Source of the DNA: Maribacter sp. BPC-D8
GTDB taxonomy: Bacteria; Bacteroidota; Bacteroidia; Flavobacteriales; Flavobacteriaceae
Direction of reading: 5' to 3'
DNA length: 64,000 nt
Assembly: GCF_035207705.1 (NCBI RefSeq)
Contig: NZ_CP128187.1
Span: forward strand, 2,604,001 to 2,668,000
Shown here: positions 1-8,629 of the stretch, one piece after another
How positions within the stretch are numbered: the stretch's first letter is position 1
How the letters are laid out: the number at the start of each line of letters is the position of its first letter
Position numbers and translations under genes: made by a program
The notes under the pieces: model-generated
Seen by the model: the letters and a program-made list of their open reading frames with translations, nothing else
Database searches by the model: none
Told to the model about the DNA's origin: nothing

Positions 1-339
1 AAGTAATTCGGTCGCATAAGATCCAAACGCCGATGCGTAGAGTGCTAGCATAACAATGTAACTAATCCACAACAGATTATTGATACCGCCAGCGAAAATT
101 CCGTTTCCAAAGTGTTGATGCACGAACTTTACTGTACCACCATTCTCTGGATATTTCTTTGAAAGTTTAGCATACGAATATGCAGTTAGCAATGCAATTA
201 TACCCGCCCAAAGAAATGCTACCGGTGTTGCACCTTTAGCCAAGGCAACGGCAAGCCCAAGAACAGCAAAAATACCGCCACCGACCATACCGCCAATACC
301 TATAGAGATAGCATCTTTGAGTCCGATTTTCTTATCCAT
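1..339 (-). CDS. APC-family amino acid permease, N-terminal part (cut by window edge)
   Basis: Reading the minus strand from an ATG at 337-339 gives an open frame that runs off the left edge after 113 residues. It begins MDKKIGLKDAISIGIGGMVG and continues GGGIFAVLGLAVALAKG, the glycine-rich first helix of the amino acid-polyamine-organocation (APC) superfamily that forms the substrate site. Two more hydrophobic helices follow. Substrate cannot be told from this fragment. A histidine decarboxylase lies 3.2 kb upstream on the same strand, but a kinase and an acetyltransferase lie between, so a histidine/histamine antiporter role is only a guess. Family call firm, 3' end missing. Confidence 0.85.
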   Translation of the reverse strand, partial: MDKKIGLKDAISIGIGGMVGGGIFAVLGLAVALAKGATPVAFLWAGIIALLTAYSYAKLSKKYPENGGTVKFVHQHFGNGIFAGGINNLLWISYIVMLALYASAFGSYATELL

Positions 340-363
340 TTCCCTGTTCTTTAAATCATATTA

Positions 364-912
364 TTAATTGCGCACATCAGTATCTAGAATGGCGTACTCA
401 AAACTATCTGACCATCCGGATTGTAAGGGGAGAATCTTCCGCTTTCGACCTTCTTGTTTCATTCCTACTTTTTCCATCACCTTTGCCGAACCTATATTAG
501 CTACTGCACAGCCTGCTTCTATTCGATGTAGCTGAAGCACATCAAATCCGTAGTTTAAAACCGCTTTTAAAGATTCTGTTGCATAGCCTTTATTCCAATA
601 ATCGAGATGTAATTTATACCAGACCTCAGCTCTGTTATATTTTTTGGGACCCAATCTTAATCCGAATAAACCAATAAATTCACCATTCGTTTTATGCTGA
701 ATAGCAAAGGTGTGATTTCTGATTTCTGTAGCGTTATTAGCTTCGAACCAAGGGGTTATCACCTCATGAGTTTCTTGTAAGTTTTCAGGTATACCAAGAG
801 TATTAAACTCGTCTGTTTCGGGTAAGGAATGTAAGCGATGAATAACTTCTACATCTGCCATCTCAATTAACCTTAATGTTAATCGATCTGTTTGTATTTC
901 GAGTTTGTTCAT
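364..912 (-). CDS. GNAT N-acetyltransferase (RimJ/RimL type)
   Basis: The 182-residue protein starts IQTDRLTLRL, the usual opening of ribosomal-protein/amino-acid GNAT acetyltransferases, and carries EVWYKLHLDYWNKGYATE, equivalent to the motif A acetyl-CoA loop (Q/RxxGxG/A region), then NIGSAKVMEKVGMKQEG, the standard motif B ending. These enzymes transfer acetyl from acetyl-CoA to an amino group, of a ribosomal protein N-terminus or a small molecule; the substrate is not readable here. Length is normal for the family. It lies 25 bp upstream of the permease fragment on the same strand and may be cotranscribed with it. Confidence 0.88.
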   Translation of the reverse strand: MNKLEIQTDRLTLRLIEMADVEVIHRLHSLPETDEFNTLGIPENLQETHEVITPWFEANNATEIRNHTFAIQHKTNGEFIGLFGLRLGPKKYNRAEVWYKLHLDYWNKGYATESLKAVLNYGFDVLQLHRIEAGCAVANIGSAKVMEKVGMKQEGRKRKILPLQSGWSDSFEYAILDTDVRN

Positions 913-971
913 GGCTGATGTTATAAGTATTGAAACTACAAATGTATCCTCAAATATAAGTGAGGAAGATT

Positions 972-3242
972 TTAGTTAATAGGTAAATAAATGACAAAAG
1001 TAGAACCTTCATCTTTTTTACCAATGGCATGAATATAACCATTATGTTTTTCAACTATCTTTTTACAAATGGAGAGTCCGATACCTGTACCTGAATATTC
1101 GGTTTTTGAATGTAACCTTTGAAACACCTCAAAAATATTACTAGCAAACTCGGGTTCAAAGCCGATGCCATTATCTACAAATGAAATTTTGTAATAGTAT
1201 TCTGTAGTCTTACTAAAGTTCTCTACAATTTCTGAGTTACGCACCTTTTTAGAGCTGATAATTATTTTGGGGGCTACATCACTTTTGCCATACTTAATAG
1301 AATTACTAATAAGATTCGTACACAGTTGTTCTATTTTAAAAGGTATACCCTGGATATTTGGTAGATTTTCATAAGAAATAGAGGTATCGGTTTCTTTAAT
1401 GAGCTGCGAAAGTTCATCTTCAATTTTACTTATAATTTCATCTAGAGAAATATTTTCGAATTTTGAATTAACCTTATCTATTCTTGAATACGAAAGTAAA
1501 TTCTGTATTAATTCTCGCATTCTAAACGTACCATCTTTAATCTTTCCAAAATAATTTTGAATACTGGCAGGCATACTCTGTTCACCATCGTCTTCTATTC
1601 GAGAAATAAACATTTGTATTTTACGCAAAGGCTCTTGCAAATCGTGACTTGCCACTCTATTAAAAGATTCTAGCTCTTCATTACTAATCTTCAATTTCTC
1701 ATAACTATCGATAAGTGCTCTATCTTTTTCTACACGGCTGGTAATATCTTGAACAATACCGACTGAAACCGGTCTGTTATCTATTTCAACATATTTGCCC
1801 TTTAAATCTAAATGTTTTACTCCTTTTGTTTTGGTAATTACACGGTATGCAAAAACGGTAGAAGCTCCTTTCTCTTCAACGTTAGCACCTATCGACTCAA
1901 ATATGGCAACATCTTCTGGATGTACAAATTCTTTATAAGAACTAAAAGTTACCTCAAAACTATTAGGCTCGACGCCAAGAATTCTATAAAAATTGTCAGA
2001 AACCGTTGCGGTACCATCATCTAAATACCAAATAAAACTACCGACACCAGCTACATTTTCAGCTTCTTTAAAAATGGTATTCTGAAGGCTTAAGTCTTCG
2101 TTCAGTTTTTGAAGCTCTTCTTCAGCCTTTTTAATTTTTGTGGTATCCCAGGCGGTATTGGTAATTCCGTTTGCAGATTTTACAATCGTGTTAAAAATGT
2201 ATTTATTCTCACCTTCAAAAGTATACACACTTTCATGCTCTTGGGTATCGCCACTAACATAGCATTCTTTCATTATTTCAAAAAGACCATTCTCCAAAAC
2301 CATTGGGTACATTTCTAACAAAGAATTACCAATTATATCATCTTGTTCTGATCCTGTTACTTTTTCTATGGCATTAGAGGTATACCTAAATTGAAAATCG
2401 GCGATATTCTTCTCTTTGTCAAAAATGGGTTCAAAATGGCTAATGACATTGTTAGAGCTTTTATAGACACCTTTTAAAAACTCTTCTGTTTCTTGTAATT
2501 TCTTGTTCTGAACAAAAACCTGACTATTTACCTCATTAATTTCGCCTTTCTGTTTATAGATACTGATAAAACCAATTAAAAAAATACCCAAAGCCGTTAG
2601 CGCAACCAATAAAGATGACATGGGCGTTAAAAACGATTGCGAGGTGTATTCTTCTTTACGAGCAACCATTAAATAGTTCTCTTCTGCGAGCATTCTATCT
2701 TTTATAACCTGAGACTCCGCAACAATTTTCGAAATTCGCTGATTACGTTTATAACGTAAACTGGCGAAATTAATAACAATACTATCTTTTACTTCTAAAC
2801 TATCTGGCGCATTGGTAGCATCAACAATGGTTGTAGTGTCTATTTCAGTCTTAATTCTATCATGTAATAGTTGTAATGCCTTAACGCGCTCTTGTTGGGC
2901 ATCGTTGTCTACCGTAAGTGTATTGAGCCTATCTAACGACTGACCCATTTCTGTCACCACAATGGCAGAGAGGTTACTTTCTTCAACTTCAATAAGTTTT
3001 TTAAGCTGAATGGCCTCTACCTCTAAGAATTTAGAAGAAAGCTCTACAATGGTACGCTGTACCTCTAGGGTGTGAGAAACTAGGTCTCCTGTTTTATGAA
3101 GTCTGTTCACCTGCTTATAACCTACACTAACGGTATACAGTAACAAGGCAATTGCCAAAACCAATAAGATAATATAGGTCTTTGCCGAACCGATAAGCGA
3201 CTTTAACTTCATCATAATCTTACTAGAAAACAGGCTTTTCAT
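972..3242 (-). CDS. Membrane-bound PAS sensor histidine kinase
   Basis: The 756-residue protein has a first membrane helix near residues 20-42, an extracytoplasmic helical region of about 160 residues resembling CHASE3-type sensors, and a second helix near 207-229. Two PAS-like domains follow (about 250-375 and 385-510; the second ends with a PAC-like stretch), then the HisKA box FNRVASHDLQEPLRK with the phospho-acceptor at about His533. The ATPase domain has an N box (CTNLISNSIKYGK), G1 box (VDNGIGF), F box (FEVFQRLH) and G2 box (GTGIGLSICKKIVE). There is no receiver domain, so it should phosphorylate a separate response regulator; none is adjacent. The ligand is unknown. Confidence 0.93.
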   Translation of the reverse strand: MKSLFSSKIMMKLKSLIGSAKTYIILLVLAIALLLYTVSVGYKQVNRLHKTGDLVSHTLEVQRTIVELSSKFLEVEAIQLKKLIEVEESNLSAIVVTEMGQSLDRLNTLTVDNDAQQERVKALQLLHDRIKTEIDTTTIVDATNAPDSLEVKDSIVINFASLRYKRNQRISKIVAESQVIKDRMLAEENYLMVARKEEYTSQSFLTPMSSLLVALTALGIFLIGFISIYKQKGEINEVNSQVFVQNKKLQETEEFLKGVYKSSNNVISHFEPIFDKEKNIADFQFRYTSNAIEKVTGSEQDDIIGNSLLEMYPMVLENGLFEIMKECYVSGDTQEHESVYTFEGENKYIFNTIVKSANGITNTAWDTTKIKKAEEELQKLNEDLSLQNTIFKEAENVAGVGSFIWYLDDGTATVSDNFYRILGVEPNSFEVTFSSYKEFVHPEDVAIFESIGANVEEKGASTVFAYRVITKTKGVKHLDLKGKYVEIDNRPVSVGIVQDITSRVEKDRALIDSYEKLKISNEELESFNRVASHDLQEPLRKIQMFISRIEDDGEQSMPASIQNYFGKIKDGTFRMRELIQNLLSYSRIDKVNSKFENISLDEIISKIEDELSQLIKETDTSISYENLPNIQGIPFKIEQLCTNLISNSIKYGKSDVAPKIIISSKKVRNSEIVENFSKTTEYYYKISFVDNGIGFEPEFASNIFEVFQRLHSKTEYSGTGIGLSICKKIVEKHNGYIHAIGKKDEGSTFVIYLPIN

Positions 3243-3472
3243 TTTTAGTAACAGGTTAAAAGGGGGGTATTACCAATTATTAAAATTTCAATAAATGAAT
3301 ATACCTCATTTTAGTATGATCAGATTCAAATTTTTAAATTAATATGAAAAATGAATTTCTTGAACTAAAAATAACATACTGTAATACCTAATACGAACAC
3401 CTAAAAATTTCTCTTAGAGTCGACTAGTATTCGGTAACATAGTATAGCACGAGTATTTAGTTTTGCAAAAAC

Positions 3473-3510
3473 AAAAGCCCGATTTCGTTAATTATCGAAA
3501 TCGGGCTTTT
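3473..3510 (-). terminator. Rho-independent terminator downstream of histidine decarboxylase
   Basis: A perfect 15-bp inverted repeat (arms 3473-3487 and 3496-3510, core GCCCGATTTCG) with an 8-base loop, starting with AAAA and ending with TTTT, lies 20 bp past the stop of the minus-strand decarboxylase gene. On the minus strand it ends in a T run, as expected for an intrinsic terminator. Confidence 0.88.
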
Positions 3511-3530
3511 ATAAAATTAGAACTTTCTAT

Positions 3531-4679
3531 TTAATCTTGAAGTGCCAATGCATCAGTTTCTTTTTGAGCACTTTTATTTTGCTCTTCGACTATATCTTGA
3601 ATAAACTCGTCTATTTGATCCTTAGTAACATTAGGCATACAAATTACGTGTGTAATGTCATCGGTCGCCAATTGCCATTTCTTTTTAATAGCATCGGCAA
3701 CTTTAGGCAGCACAACAGTAATTGCCCCTTCGTTCTTCCAGGCGTTGATGCCTATTTTTAAAAGTTCTTGTTTACAATACTCGGCAGTTTCTAAACTATG
3801 ACGATACCGTTCTTCTAAACCTTTTACACCCATTTTCTTTATGGCGTACCATAGAAACAACGGACTATGTCCGTTTCTTGACCCTGTAATGGTAGTGTCT
3901 AAAGAGCCTATATATGAAATACCCCTTGCTATACGATCTCTCAACGAACGCTTTGCAATTATAACACCAGAAGGAAACGGAGATCCTATAAATTTATGCC
4001 CACTGATTGAAATACTATCTGCACCATCTTGAAAATCAAAAGGAATTCGTGGTTCTATAAAAGGACCGTAAGAACCTGCCAAAGCTGCATCGCAATGTAT
4101 ATAGTGATTTTGAATAGCCAATTTCTTCAAAATTCTTTTCACCTTCGAAACATCATCTTTCGCCTCGGTCATAGTCGTACCAAATGTGGTTAGAATAATA
4201 GCCGGTTTATCTCTATTCAATTGCAAGGTATTCTCTAAATCATCATAATCTAGCTCGCCATTCTCTTGCGCCCTAATGGTTATACTTGGTAAGTTCAATA
4301 AATGAATATTCTTCTTTACGCTATAGTGGGTTGATTCTGAAAAATATACCATTGCCTTTGGGTGAGATTCTCTTGCCAAATACAAGCCGTACAAGTTACT
4401 TTCTGATCCACCATTGGTTACATACCCCCAAAAATCATTAGGATCTGCTCTGTATAATTTAGCAAAGAAATCGACCACTTCTCGCTCCATTTCATGTGTT
4501 TGAACCTTATACGTATTATCTTCATAAGGATCACCTACGTTGTTTATAGGATGCTTTAAAAACTCGTATAATCTTGAATAATCAAAATCTTTTGCAACTG
4601 GGTAACCTATAACTCTATCTTTCTCTTGAATTAGTTTGGTTAACAGCTCATCTATCTGTTGTTCGTTATTCATATTCAT
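3531..4679 (-). CDS. hdc: Histidine decarboxylase, PLP-dependent
   Basis: The 382-residue fold-type I decarboxylase should convert histidine to histamine and CO2. Visible landmarks: IGYPVAKDFDYSRLYEFL near the N-terminus, TNGGSESNLYGLYLARE (phosphate-binding region), THYS with the PLP-stacking His near residue 118, HCDAAL with the PLP-pyridine Asp197, and SGHKFIGSP with the Schiff-base Lys229. ITGSRNGHSPLFLWYAI is also conserved in Gram-negative histidine decarboxylases of the Morganella type. Length fits that family. It is divergent from an Lrp/AsnC regulator, which suggests amino-acid-responsive control. Start could be Met1 or Met3. A related serine or other amino acid decarboxylase is the main alternative. 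Confidence 0.85.
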   Translation of the reverse strand: MNMNNEQQIDELLTKLIQEKDRVIGYPVAKDFDYSRLYEFLKHPINNVGDPYEDNTYKVQTHEMEREVVDFFAKLYRADPNDFWGYVTNGGSESNLYGLYLARESHPKAMVYFSESTHYSVKKNIHLLNLPSITIRAQENGELDYDDLENTLQLNRDKPAIILTTFGTTMTEAKDDVSKVKRILKKLAIQNHYIHCDAALAGSYGPFIEPRIPFDFQDGADSISISGHKFIGSPFPSGVIIAKRSLRDRIARGISYIGSLDTTITGSRNGHSPLFLWYAIKKMGVKGLEERYRHSLETAEYCKQELLKIGINAWKNEGAITVVLPKVADAIKKKWQLATDDITHVICMPNVTKDQIDEFIQDIVEEQNKSAQKETDALALQD

Positions 4680-4782
4680 TGCGGTTTGTTATGCGTATTT
4701 TAATACTGTAAAATTACAATTACTGATAATAAATTACTTTATATAAAATATATACAGAATATTGAACTGATATACTTAATTT

Positions 4783-4802
4783 AACAGTTTTAAATAACTG
4801 TT
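4783..4802. promoter_or_regulatory. Candidate Lrp-type operator between hdc and its divergent regulator
   Basis: The 163-bp divergent spacer contains the inverted repeat AACAGTT-(6 nt)-AACTGTT in very A/T-rich DNA. It lies 41 bp before the start of the Lrp/AsnC gene and about 100 bp from the decarboxylase start. Lrp-family proteins bind imperfect palindromes of about 15 bp in such divergent spacers and often repress their own gene. The repeat is seen; its use as an operator is inferred. Confidence 0.5.
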
Positions 4803-4842
4803 TAACTCATTAATGGTTCGATTAACAGAAAAATAAACTGGC

Positions 4843-5295
4843 ATGGATACAATCGATGGTAAAATTTTGATGCAACTTCAAGAAAATGCGAAGCAAAACA
4901 CTAAAGAAATTGCGGCAAAAGTAGGATTAAGCGTTACCCCCACTTATGAAAGAATTAGAAAGTTAGAGCAGCAAGAAATTATTAAGTCATATGTTGCGCT
5001 TTTAGATAGAACCAAAATTGGGAAAGAATTAATTGCTTACTGTCAAGTGACCTTATCTCAGCATCAAAAGAAATTGGCAGACAAATTTAAAGAAGAAATA
5101 CTGTTGTTGCCAGATATCATGGAATGTCATCAAGTATCTGGAAATTTTGATTTTCTATTGAAAATAGCGGTAGACGATATTGCCGAGTTTCATAAATTCT
5201 TAAATGAAAAACTATCCATTATAGATGGTATTTCTACTATACACAGTTCTTTTGTATTGAATTCTGTTAAGGACAGCACAACTTATAACCTGTAA
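4843..5295 (+). CDS. Lrp/AsnC family transcriptional regulator
   Basis: The 150-residue protein has the standard two-part layout: an N-terminal winged helix-turn-helix (DTIDGKILMQLQENAKQN then VGLSVTPTYERIRKLE) and a C-terminal RAM/AsnC ligand domain (PDIMECHQVSGNFDFLLKI, the conserved G-x-D-F/Y turn). Such proteins are octamers that sense amino acids. It is transcribed divergently from the histidine decarboxylase gene, so control of that gene, perhaps in response to histidine, is the simplest reading. A palindrome lies in the shared spacer. Confidence 0.92.
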   Translation: MDTIDGKILMQLQENAKQNTKEIAAKVGLSVTPTYERIRKLEQQEIIKSYVALLDRTKIGKELIAYCQVTLSQHQKKLADKFKEEILLLPDIMECHQVSGNFDFLLKIAVDDIAEFHKFLNEKLSIIDGISTIHSSFVLNSVKDSTTYNL

Positions 5296-5355
5296 GCTAT
5301 ATAGCCTTAAAATAGTTATATTGTACAGGTAACTCTTTTTTAAAAATGTATCTTT

Positions 5356-6174
5356 TTATGACTGCCTTCGTTGCTCAGAAAACATTTTTCTAATGGTATC
5401 TTGTATCGTGAATAAATTACTGACTGTATACACGCCAACAGATTCTTCTAAGTGACTACTATCTGGAGCCATAACCGAATTTTCGCTAGCCGATAATAAA
5501 TGAATTTGATTTGCTAAATCTGGTTGATATTTCATGCCGTAGATAGCAAATTTAGAGGCATGTACCATACCATCATTATACTGCTGCCCTCTAGCTTTTT
5601 TTGTCTTTATATCTTCTAACTTTGGCGGCCTGTTAAACGTTTCATCATAAAACTCAATTACCGGACTTTCATTTATGCCTGTTAGCTTATGAATAAAAGC
5701 GATATAATAGGTGCCATCTATATTGATAGAAAAAAGATCATTCGCTCTAAAGAACGTAGTGTTCTTTTGCCTAGAAGGTTTTCTTTTTAATGCTGTAGGT
5801 TTCGTTTTTAAGAACTCTTTTATTTTTGGAGATTTTCTAAAAAAGTCATCACTTAAAACAACATTATCATTTAATACATCAATTGCTTCAAGAGCTTTCT
5901 CTGTTATGTGCTTATCTGAAAAACCATATTTATGCAGCAGGGTTGCTAATGTTAGGTAAACCTTTTCTTTATAGTATTTAGCCAATCCTGTTTCTGCTAG
6001 CAAAAAACAATTCCAACGGGTTAGCATTAAGGGTAGCACATACGATTCAACATCATCAAGACTACCGCCATTCTTTCTAGCCATACCTCGCGTAACTAGT
6101 CTGATGAGATCATCTTCTATGGACTCATTCAACTGTTCAAATCCGATTTTGTCTGTAATTTGTTTGTGCTTCAT
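5356..6174 (-). CDS. Hypothetical protein with an Imm26-like stretch
   Basis: The 272-residue soluble protein is not a family I can name with confidence. Residues 1-120 are helical and charged. From about residue 140, NDLFSINIDGTYYIAFIHKL followed by VIEFYD resembles the opening beta-hairpin of immunity protein 26 as seen in the gene at 13142-13606 (GDILSINLDNNEYAFARVL, then IEIFD). The C-terminal 60 residues end in a helical region. It lies just outside the immunity array and is separated from it by an M23 peptidase gene. A role as an immunity protein is possible but unproven. Confidence 0.6.
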   Translation of the reverse strand: MKHKQITDKIGFEQLNESIEDDLIRLVTRGMARKNGGSLDDVESYVLPLMLTRWNCFLLAETGLAKYYKEKVYLTLATLLHKYGFSDKHITEKALEAIDVLNDNVVLSDDFFRKSPKIKEFLKTKPTALKRKPSRQKNTTFFRANDLFSINIDGTYYIAFIHKLTGINESPVIEFYDETFNRPPKLEDIKTKKARGQQYNDGMVHASKFAIYGMKYQPDLANQIHLLSASENSVMAPDSSHLEESVGVYTVSNLFTIQDTIRKMFSEQRRQS

Positions 6175-6225
6175 TTGAATCTTAAAAATTACGTATTAGC
6201 TTTTATTTATATCAGCTTCGTTTTA

Positions 6226-6813
6226 TTATCGGTTGTTCTTAATAAACTCGGTCGGGTTTATGTACCCAGACGTGTTACTTGAATACCCACCACCGATCGG
6301 CAAACCTACTTCACTTCTTAGTTCTAAATGTAGGTGCGCTAAATACTGCCCACTATTATTTCCGATTGTACCGATCTTATCGCCTTTGTTTACATGGTCC
6401 CCTTCTTGAACGTCAATTTTAAGGCAATGGGCATAAAGAGATTCAATTTGAGTATCGGCATCTGTTTGATGTATAATTCTAATTACATTTCCCCATCCAC
6501 CATTTATATCTTCAGCAAAAGAGACATAACCATTTGCGATGGCATATATAGAATCGCCTAAGTCTGTGTTACCACCACCTACTCCGTTCCAATCTTCTCC
6601 TAAATGATTATTTTCTCCGAACTTTTGGGCATTGTAATAACCGCTAGCATTTGGTTTACCAACAGGAAAATCAAAACCATTTGTCAATTTTACCGAGTCT
6701 TTTTTTACAGGTTTAACAGCTACTACCACAATGTCCTTTGTCTTTTTTTGCACTTCAGATTTACAACCAAAAAGACCAATAGACAGTAAGAAAGCGAAAA
6801 GAATGTTTTGCAT
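6226..6813 (-). CDS. M23-family metallopeptidase lipoprotein (LytM/peptidoglycan hydrolase type)
   Basis: The N-terminus FAFLLSIGLFGCKSE is a lipoprotein signal with the lipid Cys at residue 17. The peptidase domain shows HLGEDWN (first zinc ligands, HxxxD), SLYAHC and LAHLHLELR (HxH), with GDHVNKGDKIGTIGNNSG between them, as in LytM and NlpD relatives. It should be anchored in the periplasm or outer membrane and cut peptide cross-links of peptidoglycan. All three metal-ligand motifs are intact, so it is likely active. Length 195 residues with no coiled coil or LysM domain. Confidence 0.92.
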   Translation of the reverse strand: MQNILFAFLLSIGLFGCKSEVQKKTKDIVVVAVKPVKKDSVKLTNGFDFPVGKPNASGYYNAQKFGENNHLGEDWNGVGGGNTDLGDSIYAIANGYVSFAEDINGGWGNVIRIIHQTDADTQIESLYAHCLKIDVQEGDHVNKGDKIGTIGNNSGQYLAHLHLELRSEVGLPIGGGYSSNTSGYINPTEFIKNNR

Positions 6814-6923
6814 GGTTGTGTATTATAGTGTTTAAATAAAAAGCACAGAAAGTGTATTTAAATATTTTACTTTTTTAAAAACTTAAATAAATAGTTGTGC
6901 CAGATTATTTGCAATTCGCACGA

Positions 6924-7358
6924 TTAGGCTAGGTATACGTCATATGCTATTTTCTGAATATCATCTACATTTGTCCAGTATAGCTCGTCTAGTTCATTCA
7001 GTCGGTTATCTTCAGCTTCTGTTATATATTCAGGCAAATATTTAGGAATATCCCAAAGAGCTTTTACCCTGTCATCATCTTTTAATTTTGAAATGATTTT
7101 TTCACATTCTGTTATTAACGCAAGAGATTTTACAGCCTCAATCTTTTTCAGCACTTTTTGAGTCTCTACAAAGTTTTCGTAACCCCAATTGCAGAAAAAC
7201 TGCATAAATCCGCCATTGTACATATCAGCTTCTAATCGCCATATTCTTACCACCTCTTGCTCAGGTACAGTCATTTTACTTAAATCACCATCAAATTCAC
7301 TAAAAAGCTTATCAACAACATCAAAAGAATACTTTTCAAATTCCGCTCTAATATCCAT
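6924..7358 (-). CDS. DUF4375 (DMP19-like) protein, candidate immunity protein
   Basis: The 144-residue protein has the family core LEADMYNGGFMQFFCNWG followed by a helix-rich C-terminal half ending in a WTNVDDIQKIAYDVY-type motif. It is the promoter-distal member of the immunity array and a paralogue of the gene at 21431-21877 (NGGFLQFFTNWG) and of the broken copy at 24493-24700. DUF4375 members are found among immunity genes of polymorphic toxins; Neisseria DMP19 is a DNA-mimic relative. Cytosolic, no signal peptide. Immunity function is inferred from family and context. Confidence 0.8.
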   Translation of the reverse strand: MDIRAEFEKYSFDVVDKLFSEFDGDLSKMTVPEQEVVRIWRLEADMYNGGFMQFFCNWGYENFVETQKVLKKIEAVKSLALITECEKIISKLKDDDRVKALWDIPKYLPEYITEAEDNRLNELDELYWTNVDDIQKIAYDVYLA

Positions 7359-7438
7359 TACTATATTTTTTTGTTATTTTTTTTGATCAATTAAAACTTA
7401 ATTATTGAAGCCTTAGAAATTTTCAACCCTCATTTTAA

Positions 7439-8500
7439 CTAGAAAATTTTTTCTATATGCATACTAGGATCTTTCATAAAATCTTTAAAACTGCATAGGT
7501 CATTTAACTCATCATGTTCTAAATCAAAACAAGCTATTTTTTGTGTTTTAGGATTCCATACTAATATAATATGCTCGTATTCACCAGAAGATTTTGAAAG
7601 TCTTAAAAGCTTTTTTCTACCATGTTTTAATGGAACTATATTAACCAGTGAAAAGAAGTTAAAGTATTCAAAATCACTTTCAGGTAAAGCAAGATGCAAA
7701 TTATCACCATTTAAAAATTCAATTAAGTCTTTAGATAATTTATAGGGCTCTAATTCACCTAACTTATATTCTAAACTATGAAATTTTTTGGGTTCTAGCG
7801 ACTTGAAATATTCTGCCATTTCATTATCATCTTTTTCTAATGCAATTTGATAGGGTCTTAGTCCGTCTTTTTCAGCTATGGTTACATCGGCACCATGCTC
7901 AACTAGGTATTTGCACATTTTTAGATTTACATACCGAGCTGCCACACATAGTGGTGTTGGCATAAAAGAATACACCATATCTGGTTTGTTATAGTTTATA
8001 TCTACATTATTAGAGATAAAAAAATCTATGGCTTTGTGGTTTTGATCACTAACCACTTTTCTAAAAGCCTTACCACCATATTCATTTACCGTGTAGCCTA
8101 AACTATGAATTATAGGTAAATTTTCAATTCTATTACCATAAAGCGCCTGTTCGAATGCGTCAGATTTTACATTGTTAACCAGGTTAATTTTGGCACCGTG
8201 CGCTACAACATATCTAATAATTTCTTCATTGCAATAACGAACAGCTCTCAGAAAACTAGGATTGCCTTTTGAGTTGAGATCAGCATTATGTTCCACCAGC
8301 CATTTTACAGATGCAAACGACTCCATTATTAAAGCTAAATCTAGAGGAGATTCTTCACTATACTCACCTATTTCTATAAGCTCATTAACATTCCACCCCT
8401 GCTGTAAATGGGTATCTAATGCATCTGTATTGCCTTGAATTATGTCTGATACTATTTGAGGAACACTTTCAAATGACCCTATATCTTTTAATTTTATCAT
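7439..8500 (-). CDS. Ankyrin-repeat protein with SUKH-like C-terminus, candidate immunity protein
   Basis: Residues about 15-230 form at least five ankyrin-type repeats (for example SPLDLALIMESFASVKWLVE and PLCVAARYVNLKMCKYLVEH followed by GADVTIAEKDGLRPYQIALE). The remaining 110 residues (about 245-353) read like a SUKH/SMI1-KNR4 domain: an early LPESDFEYFNFF segment, an ILVWNPKTQKIACFDLEHDE core and a SFKDFM end. Ankyrin proteins occur as immunity factors next to toxins, and ankyrin-SUKH combinations would fit the array. No signal peptide. The ankyrin call is firm; the SUKH part is a weaker pattern match. Confidence 0.75.
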   Translation of the reverse strand: MIKLKDIGSFESVPQIVSDIIQGNTDALDTHLQQGWNVNELIEIGEYSEESPLDLALIMESFASVKWLVEHNADLNSKGNPSFLRAVRYCNEEIIRYVVAHGAKINLVNNVKSDAFEQALYGNRIENLPIIHSLGYTVNEYGGKAFRKVVSDQNHKAIDFFISNNVDINYNKPDMVYSFMPTPLCVAARYVNLKMCKYLVEHGADVTIAEKDGLRPYQIALEKDDNEMAEYFKSLEPKKFHSLEYKLGELEPYKLSKDLIEFLNGDNLHLALPESDFEYFNFFSLVNIVPLKHGRKKLLRLSKSSGEYEHIILVWNPKTQKIACFDLEHDELNDLCSFKDFMKDPSMHIEKIF

Positions 8501-8629
8501 TCTTACAGTTTTCTATAGTTGCCTGAGTCTGCTTATTAGTAATTAAAATATGGCAACTTTTTAATGTCTATGTTATTTATTGTCGAAACTCATTATTAAC
8601 CCTAATGCAATGCTTACCCTCGTCTTGGT

